Source of the DNA: Arcuatula senhousia
Taxonomy: Eukaryota > Mollusca > Bivalvia > Mytilida > Mytilidae
Direction: 5' to 3'
Assembly: GCA_963971305.1 (NCBI GenBank)
Contig: OZ020304.1
Coordinates: 4,464,001 to 4,528,000 of the forward strand
Length of the DNA: 64,000 nucleotides
The position numbers were made by a program, and so were the translations under genes. Below are positions 11,185 through 22,469 of the stretch, piece after piece (position 1 is the first letter of the stretch; every line of letters starts with the position of its first letter). The notes beneath the pieces were generated by a model, which ran no database searches, was not told the DNA's origin, and saw only the letters and a program-made list of their open reading frames with translations.

Positions 11185-14100
11185 CTGTAACAAAAACATA
11201 TCTACTATTTTTGATTGTACAATTAATAGATTTTATACTGCCCAAAAACTGAATGTTATAGACTTCAAGTAGTTAAATCTACTGTCCCTGTCATAAACGG
11301 TTAGTGATTTTATGATATTCAAAATAATATGTTCAATTCTAAATCTCAAACTATTTCTTGTACAACGTATTAGTGAATTAAATGTTGAACCTTTTAAATA
11401 CTGGGCAAGCTTGCAATACTTATGGTGTCCCTAGTTATGACATTGAATTAAATTTTCAAAGTCCAGTGAACTCCTGCAAAATTTGTCAAATCAAATGTTG
11501 ATAAAGTTTTGCACATAATGAAAAGTAAAACAATATTCTTCATGAATTATTATATTGTCTTCTTTGTCAACAAAAAAAGATTTAAGAAAAAAAATGTAAC
11601 CAAGTGGAACTAAAGGCCCAAATAAAAACGTATAGTATAACTACTCAAGACATTGAAGACTAAAGATATAAAATGCAAATACAAATATGATATTAACTTC
11701 AGCTTGTCCACAAAAAAGTGAATTATTTGTTATTTTTTGCTTACCATTTGTTCTGCATAGACTAAGTTCATTGATGATATAATTCTCTAGGGTTTTATCC
11801 ATCTTAGAAATATGGGTCTCCCCAGGCATCTTCTGGGCTGGCTGTAAGTGAAAAATAGAAATCACAATGCAATGAAAACAACCATGTAATACAAAATAAC
11901 AAACAAATTTGTTTTGAAGACCCAGATGGGTTAATTGGATAAAACTTTAAGGAGAGTGGTAAAGGGGGTATCCAACACAAACACACATGCTTAAACAAGA
12001 ATATGTCCAACAGACATAATGCCCCATCTCGCAACATTTATTTCTTTTTGCAATCACTAAACCATGAAGTTGTTCCAAGAGTATTATTTTATGGACTTTT
12101 ACCATTCTTCTATATGTGGTCATTCATGCGGATAATATAGGTCACAGCCAGCATCTGAAGGATACATTCTGCTTAGCATCACTAGGTGCACCTTCCATAC
12201 CAATATAGTTGATGTGGCACATGTCAGTAAGTGGGAATGGACTTTAACCATTCTTCTGTAAGAGGTCATCCATGCGGAAAATATACTAGGTCAAATCCAG
12301 CATCCGATGCATGCATTGTGCTAAGCATCACTATGTACACCTACCATACCAATATGGTTGATGAGGCACTTGTCAGTAAGTGGGAATAGACTTTAATCAT
12401 TCTTCTGAAAGTGGTCATTCATGTGGAAAATATAAGGTCACATCCAGCATCCGAAGCATGCATAATGCTTAGCATCACTAGGTGCACCTACCATACCAAT
12501 ATGATTTATGTGGCATTTGTCAGTAAGTGGGAATAGACTTTAATCATTCTTCTGAGAGTGGTCATTCATGCAGAAAATATAGGTCACATCCAGCATCCGA
12601 AGCATGAATTGTGCTAAGCATCACTAGGTGCACCTACCATACCAATATGATTGATGTGGCATTTGTCATTAAGTGGGAATTTGGAAATATGGGAATTTGG
12701 GACGGACAAACGGACGGAAGAACGGACGGACGGACCAACAGACCTGAACTTTATATGCCCCTTTACTTTAGTAGATGGGTCATAAAAATGCTGAAAATGA
12801 TGCATGAGTTATAAAAATCACCGCTAAAAAATATGTAAATAATTGCAAAACTCAATTAAATAATTTTAATTTTTAAAAGTTTTTGAGAATATAAACAGAT
12901 TTCAACACATTCCAGTTTTAGAGCAAAAAAGATGATCAGGTACAAGTAATGGGTTGTCAGACAAGAAACACAGGGCTAAAATACAAGCAAAACGGAGCAT
13001 GTGCAACCATGTCAAGACGAAAAAAAAAGAAATGAAAATCAAATCACGAAAACACAGGAAATAAAAATGTCAAAAACCCTTTACCATCTCCTGTAAGCTA
13101 TCACAGATATCCCAATTGTGTTGCTGAGAAATTTAGTTGTTCAAGACAAGGTTAAATGTGAATGACCATAGAATTTTAGAAATAATAGCACATATACTGT
13201 TGAAAGAAGTTAGTCATGTCATTTTGGAATAAAGAAGAAAGTTCCAAGGGTAAGAAGAATCCCTTTTAAATTCTTTATGTTTTATCTTTATTTTGGGAAA
13301 CAAAATAGAAACCTTTGAATCCAACAATTTCTGGACACATTCAAGTCATTTGGTCAAATTCAAGGCTGCTGGCTGTTTTTACATATTGCCTGCAGAGTTT
13401 CAAATTGAGGCTGGTTTATGGCTATTGTGTCATGAACACTAAGTATTCTACACCTTGGTACAATTGTTTTCTGAGAACTTACTGGTCTGAGGTCGATAGT
13501 TCTCAGCTCCTTTATAATACATTCTGTAGGTGTGGTGACATGTTTTATATCAGAGGTAGTAACTGTGGTCGAGGTATTATAGTTATTTGTAATGTTAGCC
13601 TCAGTAACATGGAACTGGTCTTTCTCTAAAAATGTGAACAGTCTGCTCCCTCCTGTGAATAAATAAAAACACATAGTTATAAATAATCAGTGTGACTGAA
13701 AACGTTAAGTCTGCTCCCTCCTGTGAATAATTAAAACACATAATCAGTGTGACTATTCATAACACAACATATAAAAACTGATGCAGCAATATTGGACATG
13801 TATCATCTCTAAATATATTTGAATTTAAAATCATAAAGGGCAATAACTCTAAAATTTTTAGATTTTTTTTAAAGGAGAGTAACTTAACAAAAAGAAATTA
13901 ATAAGGTGCATTTACATGTGTTTAGGGGTTACTTAGTAACAAAGTACATATTCATTATACATGTAATTTAGTTGTCTTAAAATATTGTTCTGCATTTATA
14001 TAACTTATTTCAATATCAAACTGAAACTAACTTGCTTCATACATCAAGAACCTGGCTTTATTCTGGGCATCATATAAACTGTTCATATTTTGAATTTCTT

Positions 14101-14596
14101 CTAAGCCATTTTCTATATTTATTCTCAGTTCAATCATTTTTGATAATTCCATATTCAAATGAGTAATCCTAGTCTCTAATTCTTCTACACGAGTCTCTAT
14201 AGAAGCCCTATTTCTAGGATCTTTCCCATGGTGTAAAAATTCCAACAGTTCTGACAATTTTCCAACAGGAATATTAAGTAAATCACTATTTTGATCTTCT
14301 TCACTAAAGCAATATCCCTTTGATTTACAATGCTCTACAATATCATTTGTTATCCCTTGTAATCTCTCTGTAAGTGAAATATTTTTGGCATTGAGTGTTT
14401 TATTTTCATTTTGTAGGTCCACATTTTCTTTCAGGATTTGTTCCTGCTTAGATTTGCTTAGTAAGGCACCATTATTTGATCCTAACAGTTTGGCAGAAGA
14501 TTCTCGTTTAGTTAATTTTGACGACACTGGTCGAGATTTCTCTGTTTTTTCCCCTGTATCTTTTTTCATGGTTGTCTTTTTAGGTTGACTTGCCAT
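10964..14596 (-). CDS. Coiled-coil and Death-domain protein, 350 aa, 4 coding exons
   Basis: Coding exons on the minus strand are 14596-14032, 13652-13483, 11841-11745 and 11184-10964. Every intron is GT-AG (donors GTTAGT, GTAAGT, GTAAGC) and phases 1,0,1 match. Residues 1-45 are basic and Lys/Ser-rich. About 50-87 and 133-188 are heptad-like helices (QEQILKENVDLQNENKTL; VEELETRITHLNMELSKM) suggesting a coiled coil. A Thr-rich linker follows. About 257-345 form a Death domain, with the diagnostic ADWRMFAERVGISPETIAQW, LENWCHSP and ATMRMLHRHL. Death domains mediate homotypic assembly in apoptosis and NF-kB/Toll signalling, so an adaptor role is inferred. No catalytic domain, membrane segment or signal peptide is seen. 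I do not recognise an ortholog. Confidence 0.85.
11745..11841 (-). CDS. Death-domain gene coding exon 3
   Basis: Acceptor TTCACTTACAG and donor GTAAGC. 32 codons, PAQKMPGETHISKMDKTLEN to LSLCRTN, forming the first helix of the Death domain. Ends in phase 1 with a glycine codon completed by exon 4. Confidence 0.83.
12000..12790 (-). repeat. Tandem repeat of about 145 bp with GGACGGAC tract, in Death-domain gene intron
   Basis: About four units carry GGTCATTCATGCGGAAAATAT, CACATCCAGCATCCGA, CTTAGCATCACTAGGTGCAC and GTCAGTAAGTGGGAATAGAC. They lead into GGACGGACAAACGGACGGA near 12702-12736. Read on the minus strand it is a GTCCGTCCG tract followed by tandem units, ending with a TGTCTGTTGGACA hairpin near 12005-12020. 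Confidence 0.85.
13483..13652 (-). CDS. Death-domain gene coding exon 2
   Basis: Acceptor TTATTCACAG ends at 13653 and strong donor CCA/GTAAGT starts at 13482. Encodes GSRLFTFLEKDQF through ECIIKELRTIDLRP, a Thr/Asn-rich linker. The open frame continues beyond the donor, but the next exon joins in phase only if this donor is used. Confidence 0.82.
13640..13735. repeat. Local duplication spanning a splice acceptor
   Basis: AGTCTGCTCCCTCCTGTGAA at about 13640 recurs at about 13710, with the following AT-rich tract and ATAATCAGTGTGACT. On the minus strand each copy carries the TTCACAG/GAGGGAGCAGAC acceptor of coding exon 2. The nearer copy is the one that keeps the reading frame. Confidence 0.85.
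14032..14596 (-). CDS. Death-domain gene coding exon 1 (coiled coil)
   Basis: ATG at 14596-14594 lies about 20 nt inside an exon. TTTAATTTGCAG just upstream on the minus strand looks like an acceptor, so an untranslated exon precedes it. 188 codons plus 1 nt, then donor GTTAGT. Confidence 0.87.
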
Positions 14597-14964
14597 GGAA
14601 CATGCTAAAATTTCTGCAAATTAAAGAATAGAAAACTTAGAAATCAGTTAAAAATGCATTGTAAGTTTGTTTCAATATTTGAGAAATGTGAGTGTCCTTA
14701 TTATAATAAGTTTTACATAGAATATGTATGTAACACAACCTACAAAATTCAGAAGCCTTCATTGTGACTAATTTTCAGCTGTCACTGTTGATAAATTGAC
14801 AGTTCTTAATGGAAAATCTTGAAGTACTACCTACTATGAGTAGACAAATTTGGCTTATGGTCATAAAGTTTTACACACAAAAGTATATGTGACTTACATA
14901 AAGACTGCAATTTGATATAAAAATATAATTTTACCATTACCATGAAAAGTAAAACTTATAATAT

Positions 14965-14971
14965 ACTTACC
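14965..14971 (-). other. Candidate splice donor of a 5' untranslated exon
   Basis: Minus-strand AAG/GTAAGTAT, a near-perfect donor, lies about 350 nt upstream of the acceptor that precedes the ATG at 14596. It would define the end of a non-coding first exon for the Death-domain gene. The exon's 5' limit is not visible. Confidence 0.5.
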
Positions 14972-16849
14972 TTATTAATGATTAACTGATTTTTTTGGTT
15001 ATAATATTCCTTAATACATCTTGACTATATATTAAAAACGAAAGAATATCTATCTGTTCCACTTAAGTTCATGTCTGTAATAGAAAAATGGTAATGTAAA
15101 ACTTAAATAAATTTTTAATGCTTCCATGTAAAACTTAAATCAATACAAACCATTTAACTAACAAATTAAATATATCGTTTGAATGTGAAGTTTAAATTTC
15201 ATCAATACAAAGTAATAACTAGTTTCAAGCATCATTGATGTTTAAGAATTTAAATACCAGGATTTTAATAATTTACTGTAAGTAAACTTGATATATTCAA
15301 TTTCTGAGAGGATTTTAAATATGATAATAGATTTATTGTTTATCCTGAATATACATGTACAAGCAACAGATGACTTATTTTACCATTGTGTGTTAAATCG
15401 AAAATTAATAATTTTTGTAACATTAAAATAGAAATTGAAAATAAAATAGCTTTAAAATATATATAATAAAAACTATGACATCTTTTCTGGACGTTTCGGC
15501 CTCATGGCCTTCCTCAGCAAAAGTTTATAAACTTATGAAACAAGTACATATACATGCAGGCAGTGGAGAATGAATCACAAAATTCATCAGACAGCACTAT
15601 ATTATCAACCAAATTAAGTGGAAGGTTTATCTAGTAAAAACACGAAAACAGTTATAAGGTTATCACCAAAGACAGCTGTCATGACTGTAGTGTTTAAAAC
15701 ATTTAGAGTACTTATTAAGTTGTTTGAAAAGATTTTGATAATATCAAACGAACGTGTAAAAACATTTAAAGTTCAAAAAGGTTTTGTTTACTTTAAATAT
15801 CAACACTTGACAGTGAAAGCATTTATATAAAGAGGACACTTGAGGCACTTTAAATGGTAAAATGTTATCAAGAAAAGATCTTAATGAATTTTAAAATCTT
15901 AGTAATGAAAGCTGAACTTAAGCTATTATATCTGCCTCAAAAGACTTCATATCTTAAAATAAACAAATAATACAATTTAAATTCTTTTGACTCTATTATT
16001 ATTTGAAACTAGTTAAACGTGTACATATACGATATTGAGATGTGGAATAAGTGTACGCAACACAACAAACATAAACAAACAGCAATTCAAAAAATCACAA
16101 CGGAAAACAGCAAGCAGTCTTCAACATGACCATAGGTCACTGCTTACCGTCTTGCATTGGCCCAAGACTTATAATACAATACAAAAGTATCAAAACCAAT
16201 CCCTAAATCATCAATGAAAGACTCAATTCTTGACATGTAGCTCATACCAGGTTGGTAACCTTTTTAATGTTTACAATGTTTATATAAATCACAATTTAAT
16301 GAAATCAGTAGTTTATTTTTATTTTTAATCAAGCATGTTTCCAATACAGGCCTTTACATATAGAAATAGCTTTAATCCAATCAATGACCCTATAAAAGAG
16401 CATACAATTACATACATATGATTGAAATGATTTGTGACATACAATGTATAATAAAAAAAATTACAACACAACCATATAAATATTTAACCAGTATATAAAT
16501 CATAAACAACAACTTACAAAACGGATTATAGGGGGGGTCCAGTTTGAAGAAGAAAAGTTGTGTTTTAAACATTCAAATCAATTCTTTCGATAAAAAATCA
16601 AGTATCTGAAACAAAATTTGGACCTTCATAATTATATTTCTTTTCAAACTGGGTTGCAGACATTTCAACAAAATATGTACCACAAATTTTAGAGACATTT
16701 TTATGTGCATTATCTTTCAAAAAGTCGCTATTGTAAATTAAAATAATGAATTTATGTTAGCAGAGAATAATCTTTGTAAATCAAAACATGTGTTAAAGGT
16801 AGGTTGATTAATTTTCTTACATTCTGCAAGCTAAATGTGATTACTATGT
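14972..16849. other. AT-rich intergenic, no gene seen
   Basis: Upstream side of the Death-domain gene. No supported coding exon on either strand. Apart from the motif at 15470-15527, nothing stands out. Confidence 0.4.
15470..15527. repeat. Probable dispersed-repeat fragment (GGACGTTTCGGCC motif)
   Basis: ATGACATCTTTTCTGGACGT, then TTCGGCCTCATGGCCTTCC and TCAGCAAAAG. Self-complementary GGCC..GGCC tracts next to an ACGTTTCGG block are typical of dispersed element ends in marine invertebrates. Only one copy is in the window, so this is recall-based and uncertain. Confidence 0.3.
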
Positions 16850-17080
16850 CACAATTTACCAATTAGTCAATTAATATTCTTTCAACAGGTGCACGTTGGT
16901 AAGGAAGCCTGACATGCGCAGACAAACCTCAACCACTTCCGTAAACATTGAAAATGGCGACTATGAGAGGTCAATCGCATCAAACTTGTTTTTGTAGAAA
17001 AATGTTTGACTGATAACATCCAGTAGTGTCATAAGATAACCCATTAAAGACCAACTCATCGTAAGCTATAAGACTTGATA
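16850..17080 (+). promoter_or_regulatory. Candidate promoter and non-coding first exon (possibly of the stonin locus)
   Basis: A locally GC-richer patch with CATGCGCAGAC (NRF-1-like) and CCACTTCCGTAA (ETS-like) precedes AACATTGAAAATGGCGACTA. The ATG at 16954 opens only a 19-codon ORF (stop 17011-17013). A donor-like GATAAG/GTATTT follows near 17080. It could be a 5' exon spliced to the acceptor at 25199. This is inference from layout only. Confidence 0.3.
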
Positions 17081-17901
17081 AGGTATTTTTGTTATAATTC
17101 GTAAAATTATGACATTTTCATTTGCAAGCTTTCCTGTCACAGAACTGTTTTTTTGAGACTGAGAGAATGAATGATGCTGGTTGGGAGGCTGAACAGAGGC
17201 TTTTAACCTCAGTCCCTTCTCTGACCTGCATTCCTTTCCATTAATCCACCTTCATTCACTTAGGTCTTATAATTTCCCCTACTTTTTGTGCTGCTGTCCT
17301 AATCTCTTTGGGATAAATTAAATCGCTTTTTTTAATCTCTATTACACATGTATAGGGATTAGAAAAAAAAACACTTTTATAAGGGATCTTGTAGGTGGCA
17401 CAACGAAAAATATTTCTGAATACATGATCCCAAAAGGGATGAAATAAAAATGAAATACGTTCAATCATAAGAAACTATATTAATTATACAACGGCTAACG
17501 TTGTCTATGGATTGCACTGTAACCAGTGTAATGACTTTGTTTAAATTCCATTCCTTTCCTTTGAGAATTTCGAGAACTAGCCCGAATTATTGAACAATGT
17601 ACAACAGTGAACTAGCCCGAACAATGAAAAGTTCAGTAGAAGTCACTAGCCCAAACGAATTTTTAGTAGCCCTGGGCTTCGGGCTATCAGTTAAAGGCGA
17701 GCACTGAAATTCAAATATTTTATTGATTTAAAATCCAACTTTGGATTATAATCAGCAACATTCACATGCATACATTGTACATATATATATAACAGACAAT
17801 GATACAATGCAATTTGTACACGTACATAATCAAACATCATTTTTCTGAAAAGCAGGACTGAGGGGTCTATTTGATTATGTAGGAGAAACAAGTGACACCC
17901 T
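17081..17901. other. Intergenic, no gene seen
   Basis: AT-rich sequence with short repeated words (e.g. three CTAGCCC.AA phrases at 17578-17655). No ORF with protein-like content. Confidence 0.4.
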
Positions 17902-18424
17902 CAGTGTTCTCCCTAGGTCCACATAGCACTGTGGTACCACTGTGGTACCACTGTGCTATATTATTTACCACAGTGCTATCTTGCAATCATTTAATATGAG
18001 GCAGGTTTAACCTGTGATGCTCACGTGCACGTAGTTACAATGCAACGTACATGTATCTTTAAATATTTTTCATGCTAAATAATTTTTTAAATGTTTATGA
18101 ATTGAAACAATTTATATTCCAAAAATAAAAAAAATACTACCTTTTCTTCAGCCAGTTCCATGTCCCTCGTGCGCTTAATGACGTTTGAAATTTTCAAATA
18201 GATAAGCGTTAAAAAGACACTGAAAGTTTGGGAAAACAGGCGTGAAATACCGGACTTTGAAGGAAAATTCAGCTCATAGTACAACTAAATTGTTGACATT
18301 CCTACCATTATCGCTCCCTTAGGGAGCGATAATAGAATGTGTTAGGGTCGCTGTTATAATTTTCAGAAAACCATGTTTTTACTGATTACCACAGTGCTAT
18401 TACAAATTTCTGGGGAGAACACTG
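17902..18424. mobile_element. 523-bp TIR element with 5-bp target duplication ACCCT
   Basis: The left end CAGTGTTCTCC at 17902 is inverted as GGAGAACACTG ending at 18424. ACCCT flanks both sides (17897-17901 and 18425-18429). CACTGTGGTACCACTGTG motifs lie just inside the left end and ACCACAGTGCTAT just inside the right. Non-autonomous, with no transposase. It carries a reversed GGGAGCGATAATGGTAG-family copy at about 18226-18345. Confidence 0.75.
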
Positions 18425-18429
18425 ACCCT

Positions 18430-18971
18430 GTATCAAAGACATCTTTTATATTTGTCAATGATCAGAACTCGGAAACCGGATCCCGTAGCAATACTATAGC
18501 AATAATAACAGCAATCCCGCACCGACACAAAATAGAAAAGTTATGGATGCAGAAACTACATACCATATGGAATTTATACCAAAACGAAACGCTATCTTTC
18601 CTGGTATGTCTTTGTTCTTTGTGACGTTATCCTTTGTTTCCAAATTTGTTTGTTCTATGTCGAAATAAAAGTTCCAATGATAAAGGCTGTCGTGTCGAGT
18701 CGAAAGCTCTGGTTAAAATCATGAAAATTATTAGAGTTTTTTGTTTATACCTCAATTTGAGATACTATGAATATATACTTATGTATAGCTAGATATGAGA
18801 TTTCGTTCTTAAACATGTTTTAACTGTTACCAGTATTCACCGTTTTTGTTTATTCATATTTTATGTACTGTGATATTCCCCTTGTGGCCCCAGTCTTATG
18901 GACAATAAAATTTTCTTCTCCTTCTCAGTCTAAGAAATAAGGATTTGAAATTCACTTGTTCGAATTCTTGA
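18430..18971. other. Intergenic, no gene seen
   Basis: No supported exon. GGACAATAAAATTTTCTTCT near 18900 resembles a 3' end with AATAAA, but no upstream coding sequence was found. Confidence 0.35.
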
Positions 18972-20436
18972 TTTTTAGCTCACCTGACCCGAAGGTGAGC
19001 AATTGTTATCGTCAGGTGTCCGTCATCCGTCCGTCGTTAACTTTTCTTCAAAGATCTTCTTCTCTAAAACCACTGAAGGGATTGCATTGAAACTTGGTAT
19101 ACTTGATCTTTAGGATGTCTTCTACCAAGTTTGTGAATTATATACACGTAAACCAATCAACATGGCCGCGGTTGCTAAAAATAGAACAGGGGGGTCAGAC
19201 CATTGTTTTTGGCTTATAACTCAAAAAGTATAAGAGATAGAGAAAATCCAAGGCAACCTTCCTTGTTGAGCATCAAAAACTCTACAAATCTCTTCATTGA
19301 GTCGAAGTTGTGAAACGACTCAATAAAGGAGTTATTGCCCTTTAATCACCAAAATTGACCATTTTTGCAGTTTTTGGACAATATCTTGAAAACCGTTAGA
19401 GCTAGAGGAAAAGTTAGCGTTGCAGAATTGTTAAGCTCATTGAGATATACAAAAATGATTTCATGGTCAAAATTGTCAGATCAGCCATTTAAGAAATATT
19501 CCCCTTTAACTGTTTTTTTCCATTAATTTTAACTGATTTTCAAAAATCTTCTTCTGACTAAAACCATTGAAGGGATTGCATTGATACTTGGTATACTTGA
19601 TCTTTAGGATGTCCTCTACCAAGTTTGTGAATTATATACACGTCGACGAACCAACATGGCCACCATTGCTAAAAAAGAACAGGGGGGTCAGACCATTGTT
19701 TTTGGCTTATAACTCAAAAAAGTTTAAGAGATAAAGAAAATCTGAAGCACCGTCTTTGTTCAGCATAAAAAGCTCTACAAATCTCTCCATTGAGTCGAAG
19801 TTGTGAAACGACTCCTTATAGGAGTTATTGCCCTTTAATCATCAAAATTGACCATTTTTGCAGTTTTTGGACAATATCTTGAAAACCGTTAGAGCTAGAG
19901 GAAAAGTTAGCATTGCAGAATTGTTAAGCTTATTGAGATCTTCAAAAATGATTTCAGGGTCAAAATTGTCAGATCAGCCGTTAAAGAGTTATTCCCCTTT
20001 AACTGTTTTTTTCCATGAATTTTAACTGATTTTCAAAAATCTTCTCTGAAACCATTGAAGGGATTGCATTGATACTGGGTATGCTTGATCTTTAGGATGT
20101 CCTCTACCAAGTTTGTGAATTATATACACGTTGACCAACCAACATGGCCGCCATTGCTAAAAATAGAACAGGGGGTCAGATCATTGTTTTTGGCCTATAA
20201 CTCGAAAAGTATAAGAGATAGAGAAAATCCGAAGCAACTTTTTTTGTTCAGCATCAAAAGGTCCCTACAGGAGTTATTGCCCTTTAACTGTATTTTTCTA
20301 TCAATTTAAACTGATTTCCAAAAATCTTCTCTGAAACCACTGAAGGCATTGTTTTGCAACTTTGTATACTTGAAAGTTTGTGAAATTTATTCAAACTTTG
20401 GCATAAGAGATCAGGTGAGCGATTCAGGCTCCTAGG
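18972..20436 (+). repeat. Hairpin-headed repeat, about 505-bp core class
   Basis: Head TTTTTAGCTCACCTGACCCG with (CCGTCCGTC) tract. Three tandem units of about 500 bp start near 19036, 19542 and 20036, marked by CACTGAAGGGATTGCATTGA, GATCTTTAGGATGTCCTCTA and CAAGTTTGTGAATTATATAC. Ends AGGTGAGCGATTCAGGCTCCTAGG, slightly truncated. Confidence 0.9.
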
Positions 20437-20842
20437 TTTCTGTTCTATTTATCAATACAAAATTCCTCTGAATTTCACTTGCAGAAAGGATTTTTACTGG
20501 CATGGGGCAAGCGAGCCAGTGCTAATTTCGTAGACTGCCTTCTGTATATTTCTTGGATTGAATAATGATTCCATACCATTGTGTTGTACGAAGGCATTTG
20601 GAAGGAATGTGTTGGTTGCAAAAGTTATCGGTGGTGCTGATTTTGACCAGACCAATCACCATAAATGATCTTATACATGTACATGATTGTCAGCCTTGCC
20701 CTCTAATCTGCCTCTCTCTCAGTATTGGCCAGTTTAGATGGTTAAGCATATCTGATACAGATGCTGTGTTGTTGCTGTACCTGTTAATCACATATCAAAA
20801 TGCATGTAAATGCACTATTTCTAGTCAAGTTTTTTGTTTTTC
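20437..20842. other. Unique spacer between repeat copies
   Basis: About 400 bp of non-repeat sequence. A 94-codon open frame (20565-20849) has no recognisable motif or splice context and is not called as a gene. Confidence 0.4.
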
Positions 20843-21051
20843 CTTTTAAGCTCACCTGACCCTGGCTGCCAAGGCTGAAAATAGAACATAGGGGGAAATT
20901 ACAGTTTTTTGCAAATAACTCAAAAACCTTGACAGATATCAAAATTCTGGCATAGGTTAAAGTGTTCAGCATCTCAAGCTTTATCTGCCCTGAAATTTTG
21001 AAGAAGATCCAACAACCCCTTTTCTGGATTTATTTTTACAGCTTTTCCTCA
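20843..21051 (+). repeat. Left part of a 500-bp core class repeat, split by an insertion
   Basis: TTTTAAGCTCACCTGACC head, then AAAATAGAACATAGGG and TTTTTTGCAAATAACTC, up to ACAGCTTTTCCTC. In intact copies (34.6, 36.0 kb) the sequence continues into ATTACATTGAAAACGTTAAC. Here the continuation is found after 22469. Confidence 0.8.
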
Positions 21052-22469
21052 TTAGCTCACCTGACCCGAAGGGTCAAGTGAGCTATTGTCATCGCCATCC
21101 GTCCGTCGTCCGTCCGTCGTCCGTCCGTTACTTTTTCAAAAATCTTCTTCTCTGAAACCACTGAATGGAATTTTTCAAAACTTGGCCCAAGTATTAATCA
21201 GGGCATGATGTTTAAAAATTGTGTTCGGCTTTATATATGATTTGATAACAAACATGGCCGCTGTTACTAAAAATAGAACATAGGGTAAAATCATATTCAA
21301 AGACTTATAACTTGAAAACTAGAACAGATAGAAAAAATCTGAAGGATTTTAGGCTCTTCAGAATCAAAAGCTCTACAAAAGTCTCCATTGGGTCGAAGTT
21401 GTCAGATAACCCCTAATAGGGGTTATGGCCCTTTTAAGGTCAAAAATAGCGTTTTTTCATGTTTTTGCCCTATAGAATGAAAACTATTGCAGATAGAGCA
21501 AAGCTGTTGCCTGCTAAAATGTTCAGCTCATTAAGCTCTACAAAAGTCTCCATTGGGTCAAGTTGTCAGATGACCCCTAATAGGGGTTATGGCCCTTTTA
21601 AGGTCAAAAATAGCGTTTTTTCATGTTTTTGCCCTATAGAATGAAAACTATTGCAGATAGAGAAAATCTGTTGCCTGCTAAAATGTTCAGCTCATTAAGC
21701 TCTACAAAAGTCTCCATTGGGTCGAAGTTGTCAGATGACCCCTAATTGGGGTTATGGCCCTTTTATGGTCAAAAATAGCGTTTTTTCATGTTTTTGCCCT
21801 TTAGAATGTAAATTATTGCAGATAGAGAAAAGCTGTTGCCTGCTAAAATGTGCAGCTCATTAAGCTCTACAAAAGTCTCCATTGGGTCAAAGTTGTCAGA
21901 TGACCCCTTATAGGGGTTATGGTCCATTTTAGGTCCAAAATAGCGTTTTTTCATGTTTTTTGCCCTATAGAATGAATACTATTGCAGATAGAGAAAAGGT
22001 GTTGCTTGCTTAAATGTTGAGCTCATTAAGCTCTACAACAGTCTCAATTGGGTCGAAGCTGTCAGATGATCCCTTATAGGGGTTATGGCCCTTTTAAGGT
22101 CGAAAATAGCGTTTTTTCATGTTTTTGCCCTATAGAATGAAAACTATTGCAGATAGAGAAAAGGTGTTGCTTGCTTAAATGTTTAGCTCATTAAGCTTTA
22201 CAAAAGTCTCAATAGGGATGAAGTTGTCAGATAAGCCCTTATAGGAGTAATGGTCCTTTTAAGGTCAAAATTAGCATTTTTTCATGTTTTTTGCCCTGTT
22301 GAATAAAAACTATTGCAGATAGAGAAAAGGTGGGGCTTGCTTTAATGTTCAGCTCATTTAGACTCAGGAAAGTCTCTGTTGTGTCTAAGTTGGGACTTGA
22401 CCCATTAAAGAAGAGACCATTATGCCTTAACGACCAGGTGAGCGATTCAGGCTCCTGGGAGCCTCTAGT
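21052..22469 (+). repeat. Hairpin-headed repeat, 155-bp core class, nested in an older copy
   Basis: Head TTAGCTCACCTGACCCGAAG with multiple GTCCGTCC. At least six 155-bp units (GTTTTTGCCCTATAGAATGA, GCTGTTGCCTGCTAAAATGT) follow. Ends AGGTGAGCGATTCAGGCTCC..GGAGCCTCTAGT. It interrupts a 500-bp class element whose halves flank it. Confidence 0.9.

Noticed and set aside
13360..13482. Extension of Death-domain gene exon 2 past 13483
   Set aside because: A strong GTAAGT donor and phase agreement with exon 3 favour ending at 13483. The extension only continues to a stop.
20565..20849. 94-codon ORF between repeat copies
   Set aside because: No motif, no splice context, and it runs into the head of the next repeat.
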